Of a DNA stretch of 64,000 nt, positions 28,543-36,514 are shown one piece after another. The stretch lies in assembly GCA_024402475.1 (NCBI GenBank), contig JAKSTQ010000007.1:1-64000 (forward strand), written 5' to 3'. The notes below the pieces were generated by a model. That model ran no database searches. It had not been told where the DNA came from and worked only from the letters and a program-made list of their open reading frames with translations. Position numbers and translations under genes: made by a program. Position 1 is the first letter of the stretch. Each line of letters begins with the position of its first letter. The DNA is from Treponema sp. (GTDB lineage: Bacteria > Spirochaetota > Spirochaetia > Treponematales > Treponemataceae).

Positions 28543-28773
28543 ATGTTTGAAACTGTCAGAAAAATCATGGCCAAGCAGCTGCGTATTGACGAATCAAAAG
28601 TTACCATGGACGCTTACATCAAAAAAGATCTTGGAGCAGACTCTTTAAGCATCTTACAGCTTTTGATGACTCTCGAAGACGATTATGGCATCGTAATTCC
28701 TGATGAAGAACTTGCTACTTTTGAAAAAGTATCTGATATCATGAGTTATCTTGACAAACAGCAAAAAAAATAA
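28543..28773 (+). CDS. acpP: Acyl carrier protein
   Basis: 76-residue carrier for fatty acid synthesis. The phosphopantetheine serine is in LGADSLSILQLLMTLEDDYGI, followed by IPDEELATFEKVSDIMSYL. AAAGGAGAG precedes the ATG. Last gene of the fakA-plsX operon; the usual acidic helix II is present. It is distinct from the two ACPs of the polyketide locus at 51.6-52.2 kb. Confidence 0.95.
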   Translation: MFETVRKIMAKQLRIDESKVTMDAYIKKDLGADSLSILQLLMTLEDDYGIVIPDEELATFEKVSDIMSYLDKQQKK

Positions 28774-28782
28774 AATTCTCTA

Positions 28783-28811
28783 TTGACAAAAATTATTATT
28801 TCGTGTTATTT
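28783..28811 (+). promoter_or_regulatory. Promoter of the tRNA-SRP RNA cluster
   Basis: A perfect TTGACA (28783-28788) with a 17-nt spacer and a weak TTATTT (28806-28811), 14 nt before the first tRNA. It starts 9 bp after the acpP stop. Confidence 0.55.
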
Positions 28812-28825
28812 TTAACGCACGTTAT

Positions 28826-28911
28826 GGAGCGATACCAAAGTGGTCGTACTGGGGCGGTCTTGAAAACCGTTGACCTTCCGGGGTCCGGGGGTTCGAATCC
28901 CTCTCGCTCCG
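28826..28911 (+). tRNA. tRNA-Ser(UGA)
   Basis: Acceptor GGAGCGA pairs with TCGCTCC; anticodon TGA at 28861-28863 in the loop CTTGAAA; long variable arm as in class II tRNAs; T-loop GTTCGAATC. The 3' CCA is not encoded. Confidence 0.95.
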
Positions 28912-28919
28912 CATACTTT

Positions 28920-29006
28920 GGAAGCGTGGTAGAGCGGTAATACAGCGGATTGCTAATCCGTCGGTACCTTAATCGGGCCGGGCAGGTTCAACTCCTGTCG
29001 CTTCCG
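28920..29006 (+). tRNA. tRNA-Ser(GCU)
   Basis: Acceptor GGAAGCG pairs with CGCTTCC; anticodon GCT at 28952-28954; long variable arm; T-loop GTTCAACTC. CCA is not encoded. Eight bases after the first tRNA-Ser. Confidence 0.94.
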
Positions 29007-29035
29007 TTTTACCAACTTCTAATGAGTTGCAAAAT

Positions 29036-29110
29036 GAGATTGTAGCTCAGCTGGATTAGAGCACCACCCTGCGGAGGTGGGGGTCGAACGTTCGAATCGT
29101 TTCAGTCTCA
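29036..29110 (+). tRNA. tRNA-Arg(GCG)
   Basis: Acceptor GAGATTG pairs with CAGTCTC (one G-U); D-arm GCTC/GAGC; anticodon stem CCACC/GGTGG with loop CTGCGGA, so the anticodon is GCG (29071-29073); T-stem GAACG/CGTTT with loop TTCGAAT. Most bacteria use an ACG (inosine) anticodon for these codons. Confidence 0.9.
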
Positions 29111-29115
29111 AAGAG

Positions 29116-29145
29116 AGTATCTGGTCAGCCAGATACTTTTTTTTT
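29116..29145 (+). terminator. Terminator after the tRNA cluster
   Basis: AGTATCTGG-tcag-CCAGATACT followed by a long T-run (from 29137). Confidence 0.85.
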
Positions 29146-29150
29146 AACAG

Positions 29151-29272
29151 GGCTTTTGAATGAGTCCAGGTACTATGCAAGTTGTCGCTGCAAAACCCCG
29201 CCAGATCCGGAAGGAAGCAACGGTATGCGGATGATGACTGTGCCGTAGTCCACCTGGGCTCTTTCAAAAGCC
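29151..29272 (+). ncRNA. ffs: Signal recognition particle RNA (4.5S/SRP)
   Basis: Contains the SRP tetraloop domain CAGATCCGGAAGGAAGCA (about 29202-29219) that binds Ffh. The ends GGCTTTTGAA and TTCAAAAGCC pair perfectly, and CCAGGT pairs with ACCTGG inside, giving the long bacterial SRP hairpin. About 122 nt. It directs signal-peptide proteins to the membrane. Confidence 0.92.
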
Positions 29273-29301
29273 TTTAATATTTTTAACGAAGAGTACCTTA
29301 T

Positions 29302-29334
29302 AAAAAAACCAGCGATATATTTCGCTGGTTTTTT
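29302..29334. terminator. Bidirectional terminator between SRP RNA and pyrC
   Basis: AACCAGCGA and TTCGCTGGTT form a stem flanked by an A-run before and a T-run after; it can end both the SRP RNA and the pyr operon. Confidence 0.85.
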
Positions 29335-29413
29335 GTTTATCAAAATATTATCTTACTGACAAATATCAATTCTACACAGTAAAATCTGACAGAAATATTT
29401 TATTCGATTCAGG

Positions 29414-30784
29414 TTACCAGATCTTGTTTCCGCCCAGAATCAGGCCTTCAACTTTTCCGATAAGTTTTTTTCCGTTGAACGGTGTGTATTTTCCTTTGCT
29501 ATAAAATTTACTTGAATCAACCACCCATTCTTTTTCTGTATCAACAAGAACCAGATCTGCATCCATTCCCTTTTGAACAAGACCTTTATTCAATCCAAGA
29601 ATTTCTGCCGGATTTGCGCTCATGATTGAACTCAGTTTTTGTCTTGAAAAACCTTCTTCCTTTACAAGAACTGTATTTGCAACTGCGTATGACAATTCAA
29701 TTCCTGTAAAACCTGGTGCACCATTGAACTTATCTTCTGCTGTATGAGGCGCATGGTCAGTACTGATACAGTCTGCAGTTCCATCTTTAAGCGCCTGAAT
29801 TACAGCCCTTCTGTCATTTTCAGGACGAACCGGCGGATTAACAAGAGTATCAATTACAGGACCGCAGTTTTCGTTAAGACCAAAATGATGAGGAGTAACT
29901 TCACATGTAACTGCAAAACCGTTACTTCCTGTCTTGCCTTCTGAAACTGCTTTTTTTGCACGACGGACACATTCAAGACTTTCTACTGTGCTGCAGTGCG
30001 CAATATGTATTTTACAGCCTGCAAGTTTTGCAAGTTCAATATTACGATAAGTAGCTGTATCTTCTGCAAGACGAAGAACTTCATTTGCATACAAAAGATT
30101 TTCCTGCATGTGGGACTCGTCTTCTTTCATTTGAGCTGTAAGGGGTTCTCCATGATCACGACGGGCTGCACGGGCAGTCAATTCATTCTGACGCAGAACT
30201 TTAGCTTTTTTGGAAAGGCCTTTATCTTCACAATGACAGCTTACAACAATTCCCTTTTTTGCAGCCTTATACATTGCTTCAAGCATGACAGCTGAATCTT
30301 CTACATCAAAACCGTCTTCTGTAATTACAGGAATTTCCTTTACATCAATTTCATCAAGGTGCGCTGTAGAATTCCCTTCAAAACCGCAGGTTATGCTCAC
30401 TGTCTGGAACACTTTTGTAGCATTCTGTCTACCTGCTCTTTCCATAACATCACGAGCCTGTTCAACACTACTGCAGACAGGCTTTGTATTCGGCATGCAG
30501 ACAACTGTTCCAAAACCTGCATGACTTGCTGCCTGCACTCCAGAAACAATATCTTCTTTCTGAGTAAGACCCGGATCCCTAAAATGAACATGCATATCAA
30601 TAAATGCAGGCATTACAGTCTTTCCATTTGCATCAATGAACTGTGCACCAGGAAACTGCTTTTCTAACTGAATTCTGTCTACCAAATCATACTGTACATC
30701 CAGGATTTTCCCTTCATCACATACAATATAACCCTTTCCGGCATTATTCTTATCAATGATTTCTGCATTATATACTACTAACAT
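29414..30784 (-). CDS. pyrC: Dihydroorotase
   Basis: Zinc amidohydrolase of de novo pyrimidine synthesis, closing carbamoyl-aspartate to dihydroorotate. Metal-site motif DMHVHFRDPGLTQKEDI, then VSCHCEDKG, IHIAHCSTVESL and STDHAPHTAEDK with the catalytic Asp. Length 456 fits the class I type. Last gene of pyrB-pyrI-pyrC on the minus strand. Two copies of the 12-mer GGTAGACAGAAT lie in it (30422 and 30672) and one just upstream. Confidence 0.95.
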   Translation of the reverse strand: MLVVYNAEIIDKNNAGKGYIVCDEGKILDVQYDLVDRIQLEKQFPGAQFIDANGKTVMPAFIDMHVHFRDPGLTQKEDIVSGVQAASHAGFGTVVCMPNTKPVCSSVEQARDVMERAGRQNATKVFQTVSITCGFEGNSTAHLDEIDVKEIPVITEDGFDVEDSAVMLEAMYKAAKKGIVVSCHCEDKGLSKKAKVLRQNELTARAARRDHGEPLTAQMKEDESHMQENLLYANEVLRLAEDTATYRNIELAKLAGCKIHIAHCSTVESLECVRRAKKAVSEGKTGSNGFAVTCEVTPHHFGLNENCGPVIDTLVNPPVRPENDRRAVIQALKDGTADCISTDHAPHTAEDKFNGAPGFTGIELSYAVANTVLVKEEGFSRQKLSSIMSANPAEILGLNKGLVQKGMDADLVLVDTEKEWVVDSSKFYSKGKYTPFNGKKLIGKVEGLILGGNKIW

Positions 30785-30819
30785 TCTTCACCTTAACGGA
30801 TTCTGTCTACCAAAAACTA

Positions 30820-31275
30820 TTATTTACCTAAATCAAAGCTTTCTGCCTGTGGACCTGCTTTGTACAACGCATCACAGAATTCACAGCAATAAAGGGCTTT
30901 GTTATAATCTACCAGGCGGAAAACCTGTTTTACATAATGTTCTGTAGCAGTAATACAGCGTGGATTTTTACACTTGATTACGTTTTCTACAGTGTTAGGC
31001 AATTCCATCTTTATCTTTTTAACACGCTGTTCATCTTTAATAACATTTACAGTAATGTTTGGATCAATAAATCCAAGTACTGAATAATCAATGTTAATAA
31101 TATTATCAACTTTAATAATGTCTTTGCGACCCAGTGTTTTAGAAGGAACATTCATCACAAGAGCTGCAGTAAATTTTGCTTTATCAAGACCAAGCCAGCT
31201 GAAGATTTTTGGTCCCAGTCCTGCACAAATATGATCGATTACAAGACCATTTTTAATTGTATCTACATTCAACAT
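30820..31275 (-). CDS. pyrI: Aspartate carbamoyltransferase regulatory subunit
   Basis: Nucleotide-binding regulatory chain that joins PyrB trimers. The zinc domain is visible as IKCKNPRCITATEH...ALYCCEFCDALY, giving the four cysteines; the N-terminal allosteric domain includes VDTIKNGLVIDHI. 151 residues is normal. It is 15 bp after pyrB, so ATCase here is of the allosterically controlled B6R6 kind. Confidence 0.96.
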   Translation of the reverse strand: MLNVDTIKNGLVIDHICAGLGPKIFSWLGLDKAKFTAALVMNVPSKTLGRKDIIKVDNIINIDYSVLGFIDPNITVNVIKDEQRVKKIKMELPNTVENVIKCKNPRCITATEHYVKQVFRLVDYNKALYCCEFCDALYKAGPQAESFDLGK

Positions 31276-31290
31276 ATCGCTTACCTCTTA

Positions 31291-32214
31291 TTAAAGTGAA
31301 CCTGTAACTTTTGCAATCAAAGCCATACGGGCATACATTCCGAACTTAACCTGCTTGAAATATGCTGCGCGCGGATCATCATCAACTTCTGGCTGGATTT
31401 CGTTTACACGTGGAAGCGGATGCAGAACGATCATATCTTTTTTTGCAAGTTTCATTTTTTCAGAATCAAGAATATAACTGTCTTTAAGGCGAATATAATC
31501 TTCTTCGTTAAAGAATCGTTCTTTCTGAACGCGTGTCATGTAAAGAATATCAAGATCGCCCATTACATCTTCAAGGCGTTCTGCTGTTGTATACTGAATG
31601 CCTTTTGGATCAAGAATATTTTCTTTCATATATTCAGGAATGCTCAATTCTTTTGGACTGATGAATACGAACTTATTTGTCGGATAGCGGCTCATTGCCT
31701 GTGTCAAACTGTGAACTGTTCTACCGAACATCAAGTCTCCACAAAAACCGATTGTCTGTCCTTCGTAACTTCCTCTTAAACGACGAATTGTCAAAAGGTC
31801 AGTTAATGTCTGTGTCGGATGAAAATGGCCGCCGTCGCCCGCGTTAATAATTGGTACCGGTGAATATTTCGAAGCAAGTAAAGCAGCTCCTTCTTTTGGA
31901 CTGCGCATTGCAATTACGTCAACGTAAGAAGAAACTACACGGATTGTATCTGCAAGAGTTTCACCTTTTGATGTCGAAGTATTACTTGCATCAGAAAAGC
32001 CTTCTACAGTTCCGCCAAGGTGAAGCATGGCAGCTTCGAAACTCAGGCGGGTTCTGGTACTTGGCTCAAAAAAAAGTGTCGCAAGAATTTTCCCGCGACA
32101 CACATCATTAAATGAATTAGGATCAACAATAATCTGTTCTGCCAATGAACAAATTTCATCAATTTCTGCTACTGATAGATTTTCCGGTTCAATTACATGT
32201 CGTCCTGTTAACAT
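31291..32214 (-). CDS. pyrB: Aspartate carbamoyltransferase catalytic subunit
   Basis: Forms carbamoyl-aspartate from carbamoyl phosphate and aspartate. Carbamoyl-phosphate loop [16 protein letters not shown], mobile loop Ser-Lys in [13 protein letters not shown], and [17 protein letters not shown] are all present; the C-terminal [15 protein letters not shown] is conserved. Length 307. First gene of the pyr operon with TATAAT on the minus strand at 32239-32244; no attenuator hairpin is evident upstream. Confidence 0.97.
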   Translation of the reverse strand: MLTGRHVIEPENLSVAEIDEICSLAEQIIVDPNSFNDVCRGKILATLFFEPSTRTRLSFEAAMLHLGGTVEGFSDASNTSTSKGETLADTIRVVSSYVDVIAMRSPKEGAALLASKYSPVPIINAGDGGHFHPTQTLTDLLTIRRLRGSYEGQTIGFCGDLMFGRTVHSLTQAMSRYPTNKFVFISPKELSIPEYMKENILDPKGIQYTTAERLEDVMGDLDILYMTRVQKERFFNEEDYIRLKDSYILDSEKMKLAKKDMIVLHPLPRVNEIQPEVDDDPRAAYFKQVKFGMYARMALIAKVTGSL

Positions 32215-32238
32215 AGAGTTCCCCTAAAATTTTTATTT

Positions 32239-32244
32239 ATTATA
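32239..32244 (-). promoter_or_regulatory. Probable -10 box of the pyrBI-pyrC operon
   Basis: TATAAT on the minus strand, about 25 nt before the pyrB ATG and upstream of its AGGGGA ribosome site. The -35 is weak. Confidence 0.45.
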
Positions 32245-32378
32245 TCAACTACTTTATTTTGTTTCTAGTCGGATTAAAGATTTCTATGTAGACAAATTAC
32301 GGTTTTTTGCAGATAATAGTAGAGATAGGGTAAAAATTCCTGTTTTTGAATTTTTGCCTTCACCAAGGGGATTCTTAA

Positions 32379-34301
32379 ATGAAGAAAATCGGTATCAAAC
32401 TTGCAGATGGAACATTCTATCCAGTTATGGAAGAAGGTTCACCTATCACAAAAGAAATTAACCTCACAACTGTAAAAGATGACCAGACAACAATTCACGT
32501 TGACCTTTACCGTTCAGAAGACGATTCCATGGAAAACGCAGAATATGTTGATACCCTTCACATTGAACACATCAAGAAACATCCTAACGGTGAACCGACA
32601 ATTGACCTTCAGCTTACCCTTGACGAAAATAACGAACTTTCTGCCAGCATCCGTGACCAGGAAACAGGAACAGAAAATTCAACAAATGTTGTTCTCGAAT
32701 CTACACTTACAAATATTCATGTTGCACCTGAATCAGATTCTGACGCAGATGCTGTTCTTGCTTCTACCGATGCTTTAGGATTTGAAGACTTTGATCTTGA
32801 AGAAGCACTTAAAAATCCTTCTGAACCAGACGAATTCCCTGAAGACACAGCTTTTGATCCAAACAGCCTTCAGTTCGATTCAATGATCGAAGAAACCGCT
32901 CCTTCTGAAATCGAAGAAGATTTACCTGAAGAAATTGAAATCCCTGTAGACCCAGAAACCACAACTGACGAACTTGCAACAATTAATCTTGATTACTCAC
33001 CAGACGAAGAAAAAATGAACGGAATGACAGATACAAGCGATCTTGATTCCCTTCTTGATTCCGTTGACCTTCCAGAAAATATTGAATCAGATTCTTCAGA
33101 AACCGACATTGATTTCAGCGTACCTGAAACAGAAGCTGACAACACTGAAATTGACTTCAGCATGCCAGACGATGAACCGGCAATTTTCGAATCTACAGAA
33201 ACTGATTCACCTGATTTTGACATCACTGACTCCGAAACAGAAATCAATTCCGACGAAGAAATCGATCTTACAATTCCGGAAATGGAAGAATCTCAGCCGG
33301 CCCAGACTGAAAATTCAGACCTGGACTTTTCAATGCCAGACATGGAATCTGACAGTACAGAAATCGACTTCAGCGTGCCGGACACAGAAACTGATAGCAC
33401 TGACATCGACTTCAGCATGCCTGACGACGAACCATCAGTTTTCGACACAACAGAATCTGACAATACAGAACTCGCCTTTGACATGCCTGATACAGAATCT
33501 GACAGCACAGATATCGACTTCAGCATACCGGACACAGAATCTGACAACACTGACATCGACTTCAGCATGCCTGACACAGAATCTGACAACTCTGACATCG
33601 ACTTCAGCATGCCGGACGATGAACCAATGTTCCAGGACGAACAGACAGATTCCTTTGAAGAAACAGAAACTTCACAGGACATCAATTCTTTTGCCGGCGG
33701 TTCTGCAGGACTTGATTTTTCTGACCTCCTTGATGAAGAAACAAAAGAAGGCAATGCTGCCGGTGCCGTTTCAAAAGATGAAATCAAAAAGAAGACAAGA
33801 GTTCCGGTTATCATCTGCATCATCTGTGCAATAATCTGTATCATCGGAGCAGCACTTGTTCTTTTTGTAATTCCTTCAAAAATCAATCTTTTGAAATCCC
33901 GCAATACAAAAAATACTGAACAGACTGCTGTAGAAAAAACAGAAGAATCTGCAAAAGAAACTCCTGCTGAAAAAACAGAAGATAAAAAAGATGCTCCAGC
34001 TCAGACAGAAAAAGATTCCCCTGTAGTTGTAGAAGCAGAAAAGCCTGCCGAACAGCATCCTGCAAAACAGGAAGAAATTGTTGTAGCACCTGCAGTTGAA
34101 GTTGTTCCACAGCCTGTAAAAACAACTGCTAATCCTGCTGACAACATCAAATATAAAATCAAATGGGGCGACACTCTTTGGGATATTTCCACAACTTACT
34201 ACAAGACTCCATGGAAATATAAAAAGATTGCCCGTTTCAATAACATTAAAAATCCTGATAAGATTATTTCTGGAACTACAATCATAATTCCTGCTGAATA
34301 A
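32379..34301 (+). CDS. Membrane protein with a DnaK substrate-binding-like domain, acidic repeats and LysM
   Basis: 640 residues with an unusual layout. Residues 1-100 (LGIK-like start IGIKLADGTFYPVMEEGSP, DDQTTIHVDLYRSED, then TIDLQLTLDENNELSASIRDQETG) resemble the beta-sandwich peptide-binding domain of Hsp70, with no ATPase. Residues about 110-465 are highly acidic, including repeats of the type DTESDNTDIDFSMP. A single transmembrane helix follows (about 472-496), then an Ala/Glu/Lys/Pro linker and a C-terminal LysM domain (YKIKWGDTLWDIS...NNIKNPDKIISGTTIIIP, about 592-640) that should bind peptidoglycan. The acidic part is thus cytosolic and LysM periplasmic. A transglycosylase lipoprotein follows 22 bp downstream. 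Function unknown. Confidence 0.8.
   Translation: MKKIGIKLADGTFYPVMEEGSPITKEINLTTVKDDQTTIHVDLYRSEDDSMENAEYVDTLHIEHIKKHPNGEPTIDLQLTLDENNELSASIRDQETGTENSTNVVLESTLTNIHVAPESDSDADAVLASTDALGFEDFDLEEALKNPSEPDEFPEDTAFDPNSLQFDSMIEETAPSEIEEDLPEEIEIPVDPETTTDELATINLDYSPDEEKMNGMTDTSDLDSLLDSVDLPENIESDSSETDIDFSVPETEADNTEIDFSMPDDEPAIFESTETDSPDFDITDSETEINSDEEIDLTIPEMEESQPAQTENSDLDFSMPDMESDSTEIDFSVPDTETDSTDIDFSMPDDEPSVFDTTESDNTELAFDMPDTESDSTDIDFSIPDTESDNTDIDFSMPDTESDNSDIDFSMPDDEPMFQDEQTDSFEETETSQDINSFAGGSAGLDFSDLLDEETKEGNAAGAVSKDEIKKKTRVPVIICIICAIICIIGAALVLFVIPSKINLLKSRNTKNTEQTAVEKTEESAKETPAEKTEDKKDAPAQTEKDSPVVVEAEKPAEQHPAKQEEIVVAPAVEVVPQPVKTTANPADNIKYKIKWGDTLWDISTTYYKTPWKYKKIARFNNIKNPDKIISGTTIIIPAE
33090..33630 (+). 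repeat. In-gene tandem repeats coding acidic 14-residue units
   Basis: Units close to 42 bp (GACACAGAATCTGACAAC..., GACATCGACTTCAGCATGCC) are repeated with variation at least eight times and encode Asp/Glu/Ser-rich segments. Such arrays can change length by slippage or recombination. Confidence 0.8.
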
Positions 34302-34323
34302 TCCAGGCAACGGATTAGCTTTT

Positions 34324-36471
34324 ATGAAAACATCTAAATTCCTCACTTTAACCATATTGGCTGGACTGACTTTTATCAGCTGTTCTGCCCGTAATGAAAA
34401 TACTCTTCAAAAAAAATATGGTCCTGATGCCAACTACTTTATCGGTTTGCAGGCTGCAGAAAAAAGTGACACAAAAAAAGCTCTCCGCCATTTTAACCGC
34501 TGTATTTCTTCCGGCTCAAAATATACAGCCCGCAGAAGTATGGAACAGAAAATTAAACTTGGAAACATTCAGGATAAAGTAAAATCCTGCAAAGAATATC
34601 TTGAACTTTATAACGATGATGCTGCTTTAATTTTTGCCGGCCACGAACTTATTGCCAACAACGAATATGCACTTCTGTTAAATTACACCAAAAACATTGA
34701 TGTGACTTCCTGTTCAAATGAACTTGTCAAACTTTACCTTTCCTGCATCAAAGAAAAAGATCCCTCAAATCTTGCCCTGGTTATCCAGAAATGGTTCACA
34801 GAACGTCCGCTTTCTCCTGAACATATTTCTTTTTACAATGAATATCTTTCGCCTGCAGAAGCTTCTCTTGAAGATAACCAGCTGATTCCCATCCAGCAGA
34901 CTTCTTCTATACTTGAACGCCGCAGTTTAATTCAATCGGAATACAATACAATTTACCTTTTCAGAGTCTATGTTTACACAAAGGAATATGCAAAAGCCTA
35001 TTCTTTGGTAGACAGAATCCTAGAAATCACATCAAATTCCATTCCATTAACAACTGCTCTGGCCGAAGATTTAGGAAAAACACTTCTTTCCGGAAGCCGT
35101 AAATATCAGGCCAACGCCAGCATACTGGAAAAGATTGCCGGGTCGACAGAATATTCTAACGACATAAAATATTGTGCTTACCTTTACGCAGGACGCATTT
35201 ATTCCAAGGGCGGAATGACAACAAAATCCTCATATCGCTTTGAAGACGCCTTTAACATTTCAACAAATGACAAAGATTACGATAAAGCGCTGTGGTATTA
35301 TATTAATGCAAAACTTGCCTTGTCGACAGAATCTGCCGTTAACGCTGTTGAAAAATACTGTTCAACCTGGAAAAACCCCTACTACTTTGATGACCTTTTG
35401 GATTCTTTGAGCACACAGATTATGACAGAAGGAAAATGGCAGCTTTACGCAAAACTTTATCCTATTCTTGATGGATATGCTGATAACGCAACAACTTCTC
35501 AATACGCTTACCTTACCGGCCGCCTGATTAACCTTAACTACATCAAAGGAACAGATGAACAAGCTCAGACCGCATTTGAAAAAGCCGTAACTTTAAATGC
35601 AGGAATTGATGTTTATTACAGACTTCTTGCAGCAAGAGAATTGAACTGGGATTCGCAGAAAATTCAAAGTACGATTTTTACTCCTGCACATTCTTCTGTT
35701 GCATCTTCTGATACCGATTTGCAGACCCTAATCCGCGGTTATGCAGATTTCGGTTTTGCACATCTTATTTATCCTGAATGGAAATATTTCATTACTCAGC
35801 AAAAAAATCCATTCGATCTTGAAACTATAATTCAGGCTTCTGAACTCTTACGAAAATGTGCAACTTACGAAAACAACTATTTTTATTACAGCCTTAGAAT
35901 GATGGCTACAACTTCAAATCTTGATAATGCGCCTGTTAACAAAAAATGTTTTGAGCTTTCATATCCAAAAAACTTTTCCCGTTATGTAGAAAAAGCCTGC
36001 CAGGAATTTGGTGTAGATGAATACGACATGCTTGGACTTATCCGCACAGAAAGTTTTTTCCAGACAGCAGTTTCAAGTTCAGCAGGCGCTGTTGGTCTTA
36101 CTCAGCTCATGGAAGAAACAGCAATCGATTGTGCTTCACGCTTAAAAATCCAGGACCTTGATATCCGCGATCCTCAAACCAATATCCGCATCGGAACTTA
36201 TTATTACGGCAATCTTGTTAAACGCCTTGACGGTTCAAATATTTTAGCTTTGTTCGCTTACAACGCAGGTCCAAACCGTGTACGACGCTGGCTTAAAACT
36301 TCGCAGATTGGTCTTGGAAAATATAATGAACTTCCATCAGATTTATTTCTTGAAACAATTCCATTCCGTGAAACAAGAGAATACGGACGCAAAGTAATTT
36401 CTGCTTCTGCAATTTATGCCTGGCTTTACTACCAGAAGAATCCGGGCGATATCGTTGTAGAAAAAATGTAA
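34324..36471 (+). CDS. Soluble lytic transglycosylase lipoprotein (SLT domain)
   Basis: 715 residues. The signal ends in a lipobox (LTFISC), so it is a lipoprotein. Residues about 30-540 are alpha-helical TPR/superhelical repeats, as in Slt70. The C-terminal SLT domain has catalytic Glu in GLIRTESFFQTAVSSSAGAVGLTQLM and ALFAYNAGPNRVRRWL (about 570-680). It cleaves peptidoglycan glycan strands. Start 22 bp after the LysM gene; the two likely act together in cell-wall remodelling. It carries GGTAGACAGAAT at 35007 and GGTCGACAGAAT at 35141. Confidence 0.92.
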   Translation: MKTSKFLTLTILAGLTFISCSARNENTLQKKYGPDANYFIGLQAAEKSDTKKALRHFNRCISSGSKYTARRSMEQKIKLGNIQDKVKSCKEYLELYNDDAALIFAGHELIANNEYALLLNYTKNIDVTSCSNELVKLYLSCIKEKDPSNLALVIQKWFTERPLSPEHISFYNEYLSPAEASLEDNQLIPIQQTSSILERRSLIQSEYNTIYLFRVYVYTKEYAKAYSLVDRILEITSNSIPLTTALAEDLGKTLLSGSRKYQANASILEKIAGSTEYSNDIKYCAYLYAGRIYSKGGMTTKSSYRFEDAFNISTNDKDYDKALWYYINAKLALSTESAVNAVEKYCSTWKNPYYFDDLLDSLSTQIMTEGKWQLYAKLYPILDGYADNATTSQYAYLTGRLINLNYIKGTDEQAQTAFEKAVTLNAGIDVYYRLLAARELNWDSQKIQSTIFTPAHSSVASSDTDLQTLIRGYADFGFAHLIYPEWKYFITQQKNPFDLETIIQASELLRKCATYENNYFYYSLRMMATTSNLDNAPVNKKCFELSYPKNFSRYVEKACQEFGVDEYDMLGLIRTESFFQTAVSSSAGAVGLTQLMEETAIDCASRLKIQDLDIRDPQTNIRIGTYYYGNLVKRLDGSNILALFAYNAGPNRVRRWLKTSQIGLGKYNELPSDLFLETIPFRETREYGRKVISASAIYAWLYYQKNPGDIVVEKM

Positions 36472-36483
36472 ATTTACTATAAT
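36455..36483 (+). promoter_or_regulatory. Promoter of the antiporter gene
   Basis: TTGTAG (36455-36460), 17-nt spacer, TATAAT (36478-36483); a short leader with TAGGTG precedes the ATG at 36515. The -35 overlaps the end of the transglycosylase gene. Confidence 0.6.
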
Positions 36484-36514
36484 ACGTGCATTCCATATCT
36501 TTTTAGGTGTAATT

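Noticed and set aside
29019-29267. Minus-strand ORF of 82 codons
   Set aside because: Antisense to tRNA-Arg and the SRP RNA.
32993-33904. Minus-strand ORFs rich in Ser and Val opposite the acidic repeats
   Set aside because: Reversed reading of the repeats; the plus-strand product has recognisable terminal domains.
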